From positions 15,374,906 to 15,438,905 of the forward strand of contig NC_081551.1 of the NCBI RefSeq assembly GCF_901000735.1: DNA of 64,000 nt, read 5' to 3'. Below are positions 1 to 10,112 of this stretch, in pieces. Numbering within the stretch: position 1 is the stretch's first letter; every line of letters starts with the position of its first letter. The translations under genes were made by a program, and so were the position numbers. A model generated the notes under the pieces. It was not told the origin of the DNA, made no database searches, and saw only the letters and a program-made list of their open reading frames with translations. Source of the DNA: Corylus avellana. Lineage: Eukaryota; Streptophyta; Magnoliopsida; Fagales; Betulaceae.

Positions 1-153
1 CGATTATTGGCTTAATAATCGCTAACTCTCGGTTATAAAATAACTGCTAACTGCCTAAGTGGAGTTGTTGCGGTTATTGAAAATTCAATAACCGCCTTAG
101 GTGGTTGTGGTTAGTGGTTTTAGCCAATAACCGCAACTGCTTGTACACCCCTA
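1..153. mobile_element. hAT-type transposon end (partial)
   Basis: The segment is rich in short inverted copies of an 'aataaccgc' motif and stops at the sequence TTGTACACCCCTA. Read in reverse this gives a terminus of the form TAGGGGTGTACAA, very like the ends of the two complete hAT elements at 35096 and 47921. The opposite end lies outside the window, so no target duplication can be tested. Inference: one end of a non-autonomous hAT element. Confidence 0.5.
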
Positions 154-280
154 ATAGATGATACCTCAATAATGGTTAAAAACAAAGATAGTACTTCCGG
201 CCAAAAATTGACGGAAATTCATGTCAGCACCCCCAAAAAATTGACATCTTTCTACATCCATAGTTAAAAATTTAAAAAGC

Positions 281-426
281 TAAAATGATTAAAAACATTA
301 AAAAATTTAATTAAATAATAAAAAATATATAATTAAAAAAAAAGGGGTAGTGCCACCCCTTTTGGGCAAAATGAAGGATGGCTGGCCACCCCCATGGAGG
401 TAGTTGAAGCCACCCCTGGCTGGTTT
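281..426 (-). repeat. Inverted copy of 28373-28518 (contig 1 end)
   Basis: The GC-rich segment with repeated 'ccacccc'/'ggggtgg' motifs reads as the reverse complement of about 28373-28518 with only scattered differences. Homology is lost upstream of about 281 and ends at the N run at 427. It continues the inverted homology of 2343-4889 in the correct order, so both belong to one inverted copy. Confidence 0.75.
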
Positions 427-526
427 NNNNNNNNNNNNNNNNNNNNNNNNNNNNNNNNNNNNNNNNNNNNNNNNNNNNNNNNNNNNNNNNNNNNNNNNNN
501 NNNNNNNNNNNNNNNNNNNNNNNNNN
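427..526. other. Assembly gap, 100 N
   Basis: Exactly 100 N, the usual placeholder for a scaffold gap of unknown size. It separates a segment homologous to 28.4 kb from a gypsy remnant. Confidence 0.99.
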
Positions 527-2290
527 TTCAACTTCTTAGAAGTACTTGTCGGTAGTCACTCATTGCGTAAATACGTCGTTACTAGATCTCCTTCATGAAA
601 AATCTTTGATCTTTGACCCTTGTCAGCTGCTGTCTTATATTTGGCATAAGAGTTTTCAAGATGCTGACAAACTTCCTCTTGGGTCGATGTCACTCGTTCT
701 GCTAAGTACTCCGTTTCTATAATTCCTGTGTAATATAAGACACGGTTCACTTTTGTAATTCCTGGATGACTTGTTCCCGTAAAGAACTCCTTGGAATGCA
801 CAGTTGGTTCCCTTGGAATAGGTACCCTTCTTGAATATGCATCTCGGGAATCAGTTGTTCGATATTGCAACGTCTCCAAGCTTCTCCAAAGTCGTCATTT
901 GTCTCATATAATTGCTTTAGGCACGCGAATCCCGCCACTTCAGCTTTTGTGGCAATCAACATTGTAGCTCGGCGGCTCAAAGCGTTAGCTACCCAATTCA
1001 GTTTTCCCCACTTGTATTTTATGGAAAACGTGAACCATTGAATGTAAGAAACCCACTGGGCATGCATCCAATTCAAATTTTTTTGACTATTGATGAACTT
1101 TTAACGTTTGATGGTTTGTATATAGAACAAACTCTTTCTAAATTAAATAGCGTTCCCATACCTTGAGTGCTCTTAGTACATCATACAGTTCCAATTTCTA
1201 TGTAGACCACTTTTGTCTTGATTCTCCAAGCTTTTCACTGAAAAATTCCATAGGCTTTCCTTATTGAGATAGCACAACTCCGATCCCTACAATCGATGCA
1301 TCATAGTCAAGTTCGAACAGCTTGTCAAAGTTGGGTAAAGCAAGTGCAAGCATTGTGCATAGCTTCTCTTTGATGATTGAGAAACTTCACTCAACTTTGT
1401 CACCCTAGTTGAATTTTTCCTTCTTCACACACTCGGTGATTGGTGCCACGATACTGTTGAAATTCCAAATGAACCTCCTGTAGAAAGTTGCTAACCCATG
1501 AAAGCTTCTCACTTCTCCCACTTACTTGGGCGTTGGCCATTCTCAGATTACTCTCACATTCTCTTCATCCACTCGGATTCCATCGGCGCTGACTACGAGT
1601 CCGAGGAAAAGTAATTGATCCATCGTGAAGTTACACTTCTTCAAGTTGATAAACAACTTGTTGCCATAGAGGACCTCAAGTGATCCATGTGATCTGTCGG
1701 GTTGCAATTGTAAATAAGAATATCGTCGAAGTAAATTACTACAAATTTCCCGATGAGAGGTTTTAGTACCTGGATCCTAAGTCTCATGAATGTGCTAGGT
1801 GCATTGGATAGCTTGAATGACATCATCATCCACTTGTAAACCCCTTTCTTCGTTTTGAATGTGGTTTTCTATTCATCTCTCGATCATATACGGATCTGGT
1901 GATATTCACTCCTCAAATCAATCTTCGAAAAGATCTTAGCCCTAGATAGCATATCAAACATGTCACCTATTGGGGGAATAGGAAACCGATACTTGATCAT
2001 GATCTTGTTTATCGCCCGGCTATCCTCGCACATCTGCCAACTTTCATCTTTCTTTGGTACTAGTAAGGCTAGTATTGTGCATGGACTCTTACTCTCTCTC
2101 AAGTGTTCCTTATGAATTAACCTTTCTACTTGCTCTTACAAAATAATATTTGATAATATGGAATAGTTCGGATTCTTCGGACATGGTTTGGCATGGCTCG
2201 GATTCTCTTGGAATGGCTCGAATTCTTTGGACACGTGACTCGGGTATACGTCTTGGGAAAATGCTCAACTTTTTGAGACAAGATGTCTTG
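527..2290 (-). pseudogene. Ty3/gypsy pol remnant (RT, RNase H, integrase pieces)
   Basis: Reading the minus strand, reverse transcriptase pieces come first. Around 2102-1884 there is a '[20 protein letters not shown]' block with '[15 protein letters not shown]'. Around 1829-1641 there is '[13 protein letters not shown]', which carries the catalytic Y-D-D. About 1076-747 gives the end of RNase H ('WVANALSRR') followed by an integrase zinc-binding-like stretch. About 700-560 matches the tail of the integrase region ('KIFHEGDLV'). Stops and frameshifts interrupt every domain and most of the integrase core is missing. No LTR, primer site or target duplication is visible on contig 2. This is a dead internal fragment. 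It has no counterpart in the otherwise homologous segment near 28.1-28.4 kb, so it is an insertion in this copy or a loss in the other. Confidence 0.85.
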
Positions 2291-2636
2291 GTCTCGGGAA
2301 ATATTCTCGAAAAGTGTCCTACATCAAGTGGTTGTGGGGTGGTTCGGCCAATCACAGATATGGTCAAAGGGAGTTGACCAATCTACCCCTTGCTGTGAGG
2401 GGAGTAGCCATTGGGTGGTTCTGCCGCCCAACAAATGACCAAGTGTCTACGCGAGGCTATTTGGAGGTGGTTCGGCCTCCCATCATTTTTGAAAAGAATT
2501 TTTTTTTTTTTTGAATGGGTGGTCAAACTACCTCAATTGCCATGAGGTGGTGCGGCACCCAACAAATGACCATGGGTGTAGCCGAGGCCATTATTTGAGT
2601 GGTTCACTGACGCTGGAACATTGTATTTATATTTTA

Positions 2637-2664
2637 TTACTATTATTATTATTATTATTATTAT
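2637..2664. repeat. (ATT)n microsatellite
   Basis: A run of about nine ATT units. It is shorter and interrupted in the matching copy near 27810-27830. Confidence 0.9.
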
Positions 2665-2835
2665 TTTGAATTTATAATGGTACTTTTGTCTTATTGAAAA
2701 TGTATTTAAGGTTTTTTTAATTTTTTTTTTTTTTTTTCCTTTTTTGCTGGCTTTGGGGATATTGACAAATTTTTTCAGTTTAGGATGACACATTAACTCG
2801 ATCAATAGTTTGAGGGGGGTATGCTTAATTTTCAA

Positions 2836-2837
<2 letters not shown>

Positions 2838-2870
<33 letters not shown>
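2838..2870. repeat. (AAT)n microsatellite
   Basis: A run of about eleven AAT units. The second copy of the segment (near 27604) has only a few bases here, so the locus is length-variable between copies. Confidence 0.9.
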
Positions 2871-2871
<1 letters not shown>

Positions 2872-3154
2872 CACATTAATGACCACTACTTATGAGTAGA
2901 TGATAACAACTACTGATGAGTAACTATCATCTACCTATTGTTTGTTTGTTGGCGTCGATAGTTTGCTCATCTACGACTACTAGAGTTGTTAGTAATGTGA
3001 GTTGAGTTTTTATTTTTGTATCATCGCTCATAATTTATCTGAAATTGATAAAAGAAAAATTAAAACTCGAATCATCAGCAACTATATTAAAAACTATTGT
3101 CGTCGTTGAAGAGCAACTATTGGGAAGGCCATGAATAAACCAATTGCTACATGG

Positions 3155-4450
3155 GTGAGAAGTTTATTATGTGGGAGTAGCGTATAAATTCTGATAATGT
3201 ATTTGCATGGATTGTGAAGTTCATTAAATGGCTTATGCGCAGGAGGGAGAAGCTTCAGAAACGCATGTTTGTGCAGGTAGTCCTATTGTTGCTGCTGCTA
3301 ATAGTGCTTTTGGGAACCACGAAGCATCCTTTCTGATTCCGATGCAAACTGTAAAATCTCTCAAGATCCAACTACCAGTATGAGGTGAAGCTTGATGTCT
3401 AAGGGTGATATTTTGATCGGCATTAACGTCCTTTATGTGTTCTCAAAAGCTGCTCCTCTTGGTCACAAGATTGGGACATTTGCTTCTGTGTTCAAGTGGT
3501 TAAGTTATCATTTATCTCAAAAGCTTTAAGCTGATAAGAATGGTTGATTTAATTTAACTAATATTCCAACACTCCTGCACAGGTATGGGCTCAAACTTAA
3601 CACGTAGAATGTTTAATTAAAATAAAAGGTGAATGGCAGAGATAGGGTTCAAACTCAAAACTTTAGTTATATTACCATCTTAAATCATAATGTTATCTTA
3701 AGAACTTCCTATAACAACTATAGTGGTTGGTAATGTGAGTTTTTATTTTTGTGTCGTCTTTGATAATTTGATAAAAAAATAACTCAAGTAATTATCGTGA
3801 AGGCCATGAATCAAAACTGATTGCTACACAGGTGAGAAGTTTGTTATGTGATGCTAGTGTGTAAATGTAAATTCTGATAATGTATTTGTATGGATTGTGA
3901 AGTTCATTAAAAGGCTGATGTGCAGGAGAGCTAAGCTTCGGAAAAGCATGTTGGTGCAGGTAGTCCCTAGTGCTGCCGCTGCTAATAGTGCTTTGAGTGA
4001 CCACGAAGCATCATTTCTGATTCCGATGATAACAGTAAAATCTCTCAAGATCCAAGTACCAGTATGAGGCCAAGCTTGATGTCTAAAGGCGACATTTTGA
4101 CCGGCACTAACGTCCTTTATGTGTTCTCAAAAGCTAGTCCTCTTTGTGCAAGATCAGGCCATTTGCTTTGTGTTCAGGGTAGTGGTGGTTGTAGTCTTTT
4201 GTCATAATCTTTGCTGGCGTATATATGGAGATGTCTCAAATTTTGAGGCTACTTGGAGACCTTTTTGTGTATATAGTTGGTCGGTTCCCAATAGGTTTTT
4301 TCTTATTGGAAGAGTTTTGTTAGGTTTGTCAATAATAGTGATTATCCCCTGCCACTTGAACAGAAATAAAGTAATATATGCTTCGACTATTGTTTTATAT
4401 AATAGCTTCACTTCTTGCGGCTTTTTTTGTACCATTTGAAATAAAGTCTA
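3155..4450 (+). pseudogene. Tandem gene 3'-end fragments, unrecognised
   Basis: Two related segments lie in tandem, about 3155-3500 and 3830-4190. Each contains the same possible coding stretch, readable as 'SDSDANCKISQDPTTSMR' in the first and 'SDSDDNSKISQDPSTSMR' in the second. Both continue with 'SLMSKGDIL' and 'NVLYVFSKA'. The first has a stop directly after SMR, the second reads on about 40 residues. After the second unit comes an A/T-rich stretch with AATAAA-type signals (about 4367 and 4441), which looks like a genuine 3' UTR. I do not recognise the protein. The same fragments, inverted, are at about 26020-27310. Confidence 0.45.
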
Positions 4451-4861
4451 GCAGCATGGAGCTGTACAGAAATTTATTTGGTTTTCTTGATGCGGATGTT
4501 CTTTGAAATGTTCACTGCCGCTGTGTAAACTAGTGGTTTTTATCACTGTAGAAATGGGTCACCATTTCCAATTATTGGATGTTGGATGGTCCATGTACAT
4601 GGTCAGACATTGTATCTACTGGGGAAAATGTCTGTTTTTAGACTGGGTGTCGGGTTAGACAGCAAGAACTTGTGAATATATAAATGTCAGGGAGAAAGTC
4701 GAGTTAGCTTATAAATGGGATTCGAGACATTTTGAGGTAGGTGTCAAAAATGAGGGAATTTCGGCTTATATTAGGTAATTATGACCCTGATAGAATCGAA
4801 CTGTGAAATAAACCCATTCTGTCCTTTTTAAATGAAGTGCTTTTTAAATTGCAATATCTAA

Positions 4862-4889
4862 GAGCATCTCCAGCAGTGTAGCTAAAAGG
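4862..4889 (-). mobile_element. PIF/Harbinger-type MITE end, cut by gap
   Basis: The TIR GAGCATCTCCAGCAG follows a TAA target triplet (4859-4861). The next bases match the right end of the complete MITE at 24973-25609. The element runs into the N run, so only 28 bp can be seen. Confidence 0.75.
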
Positions 4890-4989
4890 NNNNNNNNNNN
4901 NNNNNNNNNNNNNNNNNNNNNNNNNNNNNNNNNNNNNNNNNNNNNNNNNNNNNNNNNNNNNNNNNNNNNNNNNNNNNNNNNNNNNNNNN
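4890..4989. other. Assembly gap, 100 N
   Basis: Exactly 100 N. Left of it the sequence matches 25.6 kb (inverted), right of it 10.1 kb (direct), so the two flanks are not neighbours in the main contig. Confidence 0.99.
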
Positions 4990-6344
4990 GTCACGAGGGT
5001 CACTTGTGACCTACCGGTGGGTCACACATTGTCGGTATTTTTTTTTTAATTAATATATAATAATAATAATATGACCCGTGGGTCACAATACGGGTGGGTT
5101 AGATCCACCAGTAAATCCACGGGTCAAGATTTTTTTTAAAAAAAATTATTTTTTAATAAAAAATAAGGGTAAGATTGGAATTTTACACCCCTCAGTTATG
5201 ATTTAACAGAAAATCCTAACGGAAAAGACAAAGTGGAAGGAAACAAAAGTTGGATACATCAAAGTGAGAGTTTTGAACAATGAGGAGGTGTTTGCAAAAA
5301 CCGTGAAAGTATAAGGAGGGTAAGTGAAGTTTCTCCTAAATTTTAATGCCCAAAACGGTGTCGTTTTGGGCTAGGGTGGGTGCTTTAGTTTTGAAGCCCA
5401 AAACGGTGTAGTTTTCGAGTGAAGGTTGGGCATAAAAATTCATTCAATTTGAGTTTAACGTTGAAAACTAACAGAGTAGTCCAAAGTGATAGAAATTAAA
5501 AGTTCAGAGGTCCAAAGTGAAAGTTTTGAAAGTTCAGGGGAGTTTGTCAAAATGGGTGGAAGTTCGGGGGACCAAAGTGAAGTTTGCCCAAAAAAAATAT
5601 TAACTCATGTTAATATTATGGGAAAAATCTAATTTATCCAAATTTTAGGGGTTTTTCAATTTGAATCTCAAAGTTTAAAAATTGGCAATGTACTCTCCTA
5701 ATGTTTCAAAAATTTTCAATTTAAACCTTATGTTACTAATTTCTGTCAAATTGGATGGAAGTTTATAAAATTACGTAATTACCCTCAAGCTTTTTTTTTT
5801 TTTTTTTTTTTAATTTTCGTCTAATTTAACGGAAATTAGTAACGGAAGGTTTAAATTAAAAAAATTTGAAACGTTAAGGGGGTACATTGCCAATTTTTAA
5901 ACTTTAGGGTTCAAATTAAAAAACTCCTAAAACTTCATGAGGATAAAGTGAATTTTCTCCTAATATTATCTTATGTGACACATAAGATAATTATCCCCAC
6001 CCTCCGCCACTTCCCGGTAATGAATCTCTAACCTTTAAAAAAAAAAAAAAAAAAATTGGGCATATTTTTCTTGGTGGCATGTACACATGGATTTAGAGAC
6101 ACATGTCATGTTTTCATTGATCTGACAAGGACAACATGACTGCTAACACGTTTTCCGTTGAAGGCTAGTCGCAAAACTAACAAAAGGGCTTATTTGATAC
6201 TCAAGTAAAACTTACAACATTATTTGTCGAAATTAGAAACTCAAATTTGATGGGATTCAACGGATTCGATTTAATACAAATCAAAGAATAGAAGGGATAA
6301 TCGATAACTTCAAGAGAACCGAATCTCCAATTAACTACACCGAG
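4990..6344 (+). repeat. Direct copy of 10113-11445 (contig 3)
   Basis: The contig begins in the 'gggtcac'-rich middle of a Mutator-like foldback element. It runs through that element's right TIR (about 5000-5331), a second foldback MITE (5620-5960) and a unique-looking 380 bp, then stops at the N run. The copy at 10113-11445 has the same order and the same MITE target sites with scattered substitutions and small indels, and it continues past the break point. The whole contig is therefore contained in the main contig. Confidence 0.9.
5620..5960. mobile_element. Mutator-like foldback MITE
   Basis: A 341-bp element with long inverted arms. It starts GGGAAAAATCTAATTTATCC and ends as the approximate complement (GGATAAAGTGAATTTTCTCC). 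It is flanked by a perfect 9-bp duplication TAATATTAT (5611-5619 and 5961-5969), the length typical of Mutator-like elements. There is no coding capacity. The other copy is at 10730-11059. Confidence 0.85.
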
Positions 6345-6444
6345 NNNNNNNNNNNNNNNNNNNNNNNNNNNNNNNNNNNNNNNNNNNNNNNNNNNNNNNN
6401 NNNNNNNNNNNNNNNNNNNNNNNNNNNNNNNNNNNNNNNNNNNN
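6345..6444. other. Assembly gap, 100 N
   Basis: Exactly 100 N. From 6445 to the end of the window the sequence is gap-free. Confidence 0.99.
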
Positions 6445-7092
6445 TTTTTAAAGTCTTATTTTAGAGATATTAAATTGATGCTATGATTATATCAATATTC
6501 ATATTAGGTAATGGCATTTACTTTTAGGTTGAGATATTTATTGATGATATTAGGTAATAATATTTATTCTTGAGGAATTTATTAGATCTTATGAATATTA
6601 TTGGAATGAATATTGATTTGAGGTTATTGTATCATGATGATGATTTTATATTGATTATTTTATTGGGAGATTTAAGAGATATGATAATTGATGATTGATT
6701 GGTATAATTTGGAGTATGATTGTAATAATTGGTGAAATAATACGATAGTAAATGGTAGGTATAAGGATGGTAGAATAAGAAGGTAGAATAGTATAGGTAG
6801 AATAGTATAGGGTTGGTAGAATAGTATAGGGTTGGTGAAATAGTATAGGGTTGGTGAAATAGTAAAATGAGGGTATAATTGTAAATTGAAGGTAGAATAG
6901 TATTTGATTTTCTCCTATAAATAGAGCTCTTCTCCTTCACAATTTTCACCACTCATCTCCTCTCCCATCTCTTGCATATATTCTTCCTTCTTCCGCTTTT
7001 TACTCGGTCTTTCTTCTTTCTAAGAGTGTTTACTCAAAACAGAGAGAGAAAGGGCGAGACCAAGCGCTACAAGAAAGAAAGAACACAAGAGA
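6445..7092 (+). mobile_element. Truncated LTR fragment related to the solo LTR at 8316
   Basis: Positions 6730-7092 match 8443-8808 almost base for base in the same orientation. The match includes the tandem 'ggtagaatagtatagg' units, the TATA motif TATAAATAG (6916-6924) and the pyrimidine-rich leader. The 280 bp before this are AT-rich and not shared with the solo LTR. Homology stops sharply at 7092. No termini or target duplication are visible. Confidence 0.7.
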
Positions 7093-7152
7093 AACCGAGA
7101 GTGAGATGGGAAATTTAAGACAGAGAGCTGAAGAGGAAGAAAGAGGGTTTAG

Positions 7153-7187
<35 letters not shown>

Positions 7188-7942
7188 TCAGTGAAGGGAT
7201 TGTTATGGGTATGGACCAACTGCAGCAGAACGGGTTTCAAGTAATTACCTTTGATGATCCATTCATGTAATCCACTTTAAGTATTCTTACTTACTGAGTA
7301 TGATATTGATATCCAATAATACGGATTTTTGTGGTTTTATAACTTGTCTAGCATTTTGCTATATATGATTCAACAATGATTTATATTGTCGGAAATCAAT
7401 TGACTCATTACTTCACAGTTTTTGTAGTGTTTGCAGGAATGGAAAATCAAGGTAATTATGCAGTTGTGATTAGAGATTCATATTGAGATGTACAGAGATT
7501 CCAAGTTGGTTAAGTTTTGTCTAGAGTTTAGACTGTCGGATAGATTTGTATAAATGCCTTATACGACATAGCTTTGGGTATTTTTGTATAAAGAAAAGTA
7601 TTTTAACAGTATTTTTTTGTATTGATAATTACAGTTTTTCCGCTATATGAGATTGTTACAACCCCCAGGCCCTTGGGGGTGGTCCCGCCACCCCCAAAAG
7701 CCCAAAAACCCTTTTTTTTTTTTTTTGCCCTTTTGAGGGTGGTCAGACTACCCATTAGCCATGGGGATGGTTCGACCACCCCCAGATCGGCCATGGGAGC
7801 CACCCCCTTGGCCAAAATGGGGTGGTCCATTTTGGCCAGCCACCTCGATTTTTCTTGTCTTAAAAAAAAATAATAATAATTAATTATTAAAAAACAAAAA
7901 AAAAATAAAAAAATAGGAAGAAGAAGAAGAAGAAGAAAATTT
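7093..7942. other. Intergenic, GA microsatellite and GC-rich block
   Basis: There is a GA-dinucleotide run at about 7155-7185. About 7660-7850 is a GC-rich 'ccaccccc' block of the same kind as those at 340, 2330, 28000, 40700 and 47620. Around it are A/T runs. Short ORFs that span the GC-rich block are products of its self-complementary composition and are not supported as genes. Confidence 0.6.
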
Positions 7943-8315
7943 TAAATTTTAGGGGAAACTTCACTTACCCCCCTATACTTTCGCAGTTTTTGCAGGCACT
8001 CTCCCATTATTTAAAAACTCTCACTTTGATGTATCCAACTTTCGTTTCCTTCCACTTTGCTCCTTCCGTTAGGATTTTGTAGTTAAATCAAACGGTCAAA
8101 TGAGTAAAAGTCATTTATATTCCTAATTTTTTTTTAAATTTCAAATTTACCCTTATTTATAAATAAAAAATTATTATTATAATTATTATATTAATAAAAA
8201 AAAATTAAAAAAAAAAAAGATAAAGAAATGACCCACCGAGGGTCACTTTTGACCCGCTGGTAGGTCACTTTGTGACCCCCGATGGGTCACTTGTGACCCA
8301 CCGTTGGGTCACAAG

Positions 8316-10109
8316 TGTAGTGTCCCAGAATTTTCAAAGCTATTTAAATAGATTATTTTGATAATGATGTTATTTTAATATCCATTGTAGCTAAGGATTT
8401 TAATTCTTGTGAAATTTATGAGAGTGGTAATTAGATAATGGTAATTGGTGAAATAATAGGATAGTAAATGGTAGGTATAAGGATGCTAGAATAAGAAGGT
8501 AGAATAGTATAGGTAGAATAGTATAGGGTTGGTAGAATAGTATAGGGTTGGTGAAATAGTATAGAGTTGGTGAAATAGTAAAATGAGGGTATAATTGTAA
8601 ATTGAAGGTAGAATAGTATTTGATTTTCTCCTATAAATAGAGCTCTTCTCCTTCACAATTTTCACCACTCATCTCATCTCCCATCTCTTGCATATATTCT
8701 TCCTTCTTCCGCTTTTTACTCGGTCTTTCTTCTTTCTAAGAGTGTTTACTCAGAACAGAGAGAGAAAGGGCGAGACCAAGCGCTACAAGAAAGAAAGAAC
8801 ACAAGAGATAGCGGACTTTAGAAATTAGTTTCAAAAGATATACTAGTGGTGTTAGTCGTATTGGAGCAACTAGATTCCTTCATACCACTTTTAGCTTCAG
8901 TCTAGAGGTAAGTAAATTCACTACCCCTTCTAAAATTACTTCATGTCATGCTATTTATTCATTCTTTAGTAAATTGTAAATGATTATTTTAGTTACGTAT
9001 TATGAAGTTATGTTGCATGCATGAAGGATTTCTAAAAGAATTATCTAGAAAGTTTCTATTTATTTAAACGCTTTCTAAGTACAACAAGTTTATATTTGAA
9101 AAAGTTTTCATTTTAAGAAAAGAAAGTTGAGAAATGATGATGATTATAAGAAAGAAAAAAAAGATGATAAACCCTCCTATATGTTGCCCTAAGATGCATC
9201 AAAAGAAGTACAAAGAAAAGTACAAGAGATGAGATAAATGTTTATGAAATGAGGGCACATGTATGGAGGAGAGTATTTTTTGGCCCCAAGATAAGTAAGA
9301 ATGAGAGGAGTTCGGTACCGATACTCGGATGGAGGCGAAACCACTGAAGGAGGCTATGCCAGAAGGTGGTATTCCATCAACATGACCGTTGAGTGCACCA
9401 AGAAAAGAGTTAATTGACGGTCGGGCATGGCTGAGGCCACAGTTCAGTGCCATGGTCACAAGGACCCGCAACCCTCGTGCACAGGGGTAATAGTGTACAT
9501 GGGCCCTATTATGAGAAAATGAATCTATATTTTCAACGATGATATGCTATGATGATTTACAGAGATAATTTATAATGATGATTTTTAATGATGCATCATG
9601 ATGATGATTTATAAAGATGATTTACAACGATGATCTATTACAAGATGTAATAGTATGTATATGTTACGGGAGATGCAACCGTACATACATATATTATTAT
9701 GGCTAGAAGTATATTTATTTGTAAAAATGATTTTCAAAACTGAGAATAAGGAGTAAAACTATCTATGGTCGTGGATGTTACTTGCTGGGCCCCCTTTGGG
9801 CTCATTCAGTTTTATTTCTTGTTTTCAGGTAGAAAGGATGCTGGAATAGGAGGCCGGAATGGGGACGGGAATAATTATTAATTTTCAAAATCTTTTCATA
9901 TCAGTGATTATAATAATATGATATTCCGCAACTAAAGTTTAATGTTTTCTAATTTCGCTTGTAATAAAATCTCTTGAATAATGTTTTATACATTTTTTCG
10001 TATCTTTCAAAATCAAGTACTCTGATAGACCTTATAGATCTTTGCAAGAACTTTTGTTGTAAAAGAAGAAAAGTGGCAAACTCAGTCTTAACGGGCTGGG
10101 GATGTTACA
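8316..10109 (+). mobile_element. Solo LTR (probable Ty3/gypsy), 1794 bp
   Basis: The segment starts TGTAGTGTCCCAG and ends GGGGATGTTACA, so it has TG...CA termini. It is bounded by a perfect 5-bp duplication ACAAG (8311-8315 and 10110-10114). It contains a TATA motif at 8632-8639 but no primer site, pol or second LTR. This is the structure left after recombination between two LTRs. The long LTR and the G-rich 'GGGATGTTACA' ending suggest a chromovirus-like Ty3/gypsy family, by inference. Confidence 0.85.
8631..8640 (+). promoter_or_regulatory. LTR TATA box
   Basis: CTATAAATAG lies about 315 bp inside the solo LTR, followed by a pyrimidine-rich leader. The same motif and context occur in the truncated LTR at 6915-6924, so this is the conserved core promoter of the LTR family. 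Confidence 0.6.
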
Positions 10110-10112
10110 ACA

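Larger units (their letters stand above)
2343..4889 (-). repeat. Large inverted copy of 25582-28091
   Basis: The whole stretch is the reverse complement of 25582-28091 with few substitutions. In the part read most closely (about 3780-4160) I saw a single base change. The larger differences are in A/T runs and microsatellites near 2640-2870. It ends 28 bp inside a MITE terminus (TAA target, GAGCATCTCCAGCAG) at 4862, where the N run starts. The match this close, and the position of gaps at both ends, fit either an alternative haplotype contig placed on the same scaffold or a young segmental inverted duplication. Confidence 0.9.

Noticed and set aside
2533..2886. 117-codon minus-strand ORF
   Set aside because: Most residues are isoleucine and lysine from the ATT microsatellites and A runs. 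It is simple sequence, not a gene.
4119..4439. 106-codon ORF, identical to the minus-strand ORF at 26032-26352
   Set aside because: Identity reflects the inverted duplication. The frame runs through a 3' UTR-like, A/T-rich region and gives a cysteine/phenylalanine/valine-rich product with no domain.
6632..6952. 106-codon minus-strand ORF, partly repeated at 8486-8668
   Set aside because: It is antisense to the tandem 'ggtagaatagtatagg' units of the LTR and gives a repetitive Y/S/T/N product.
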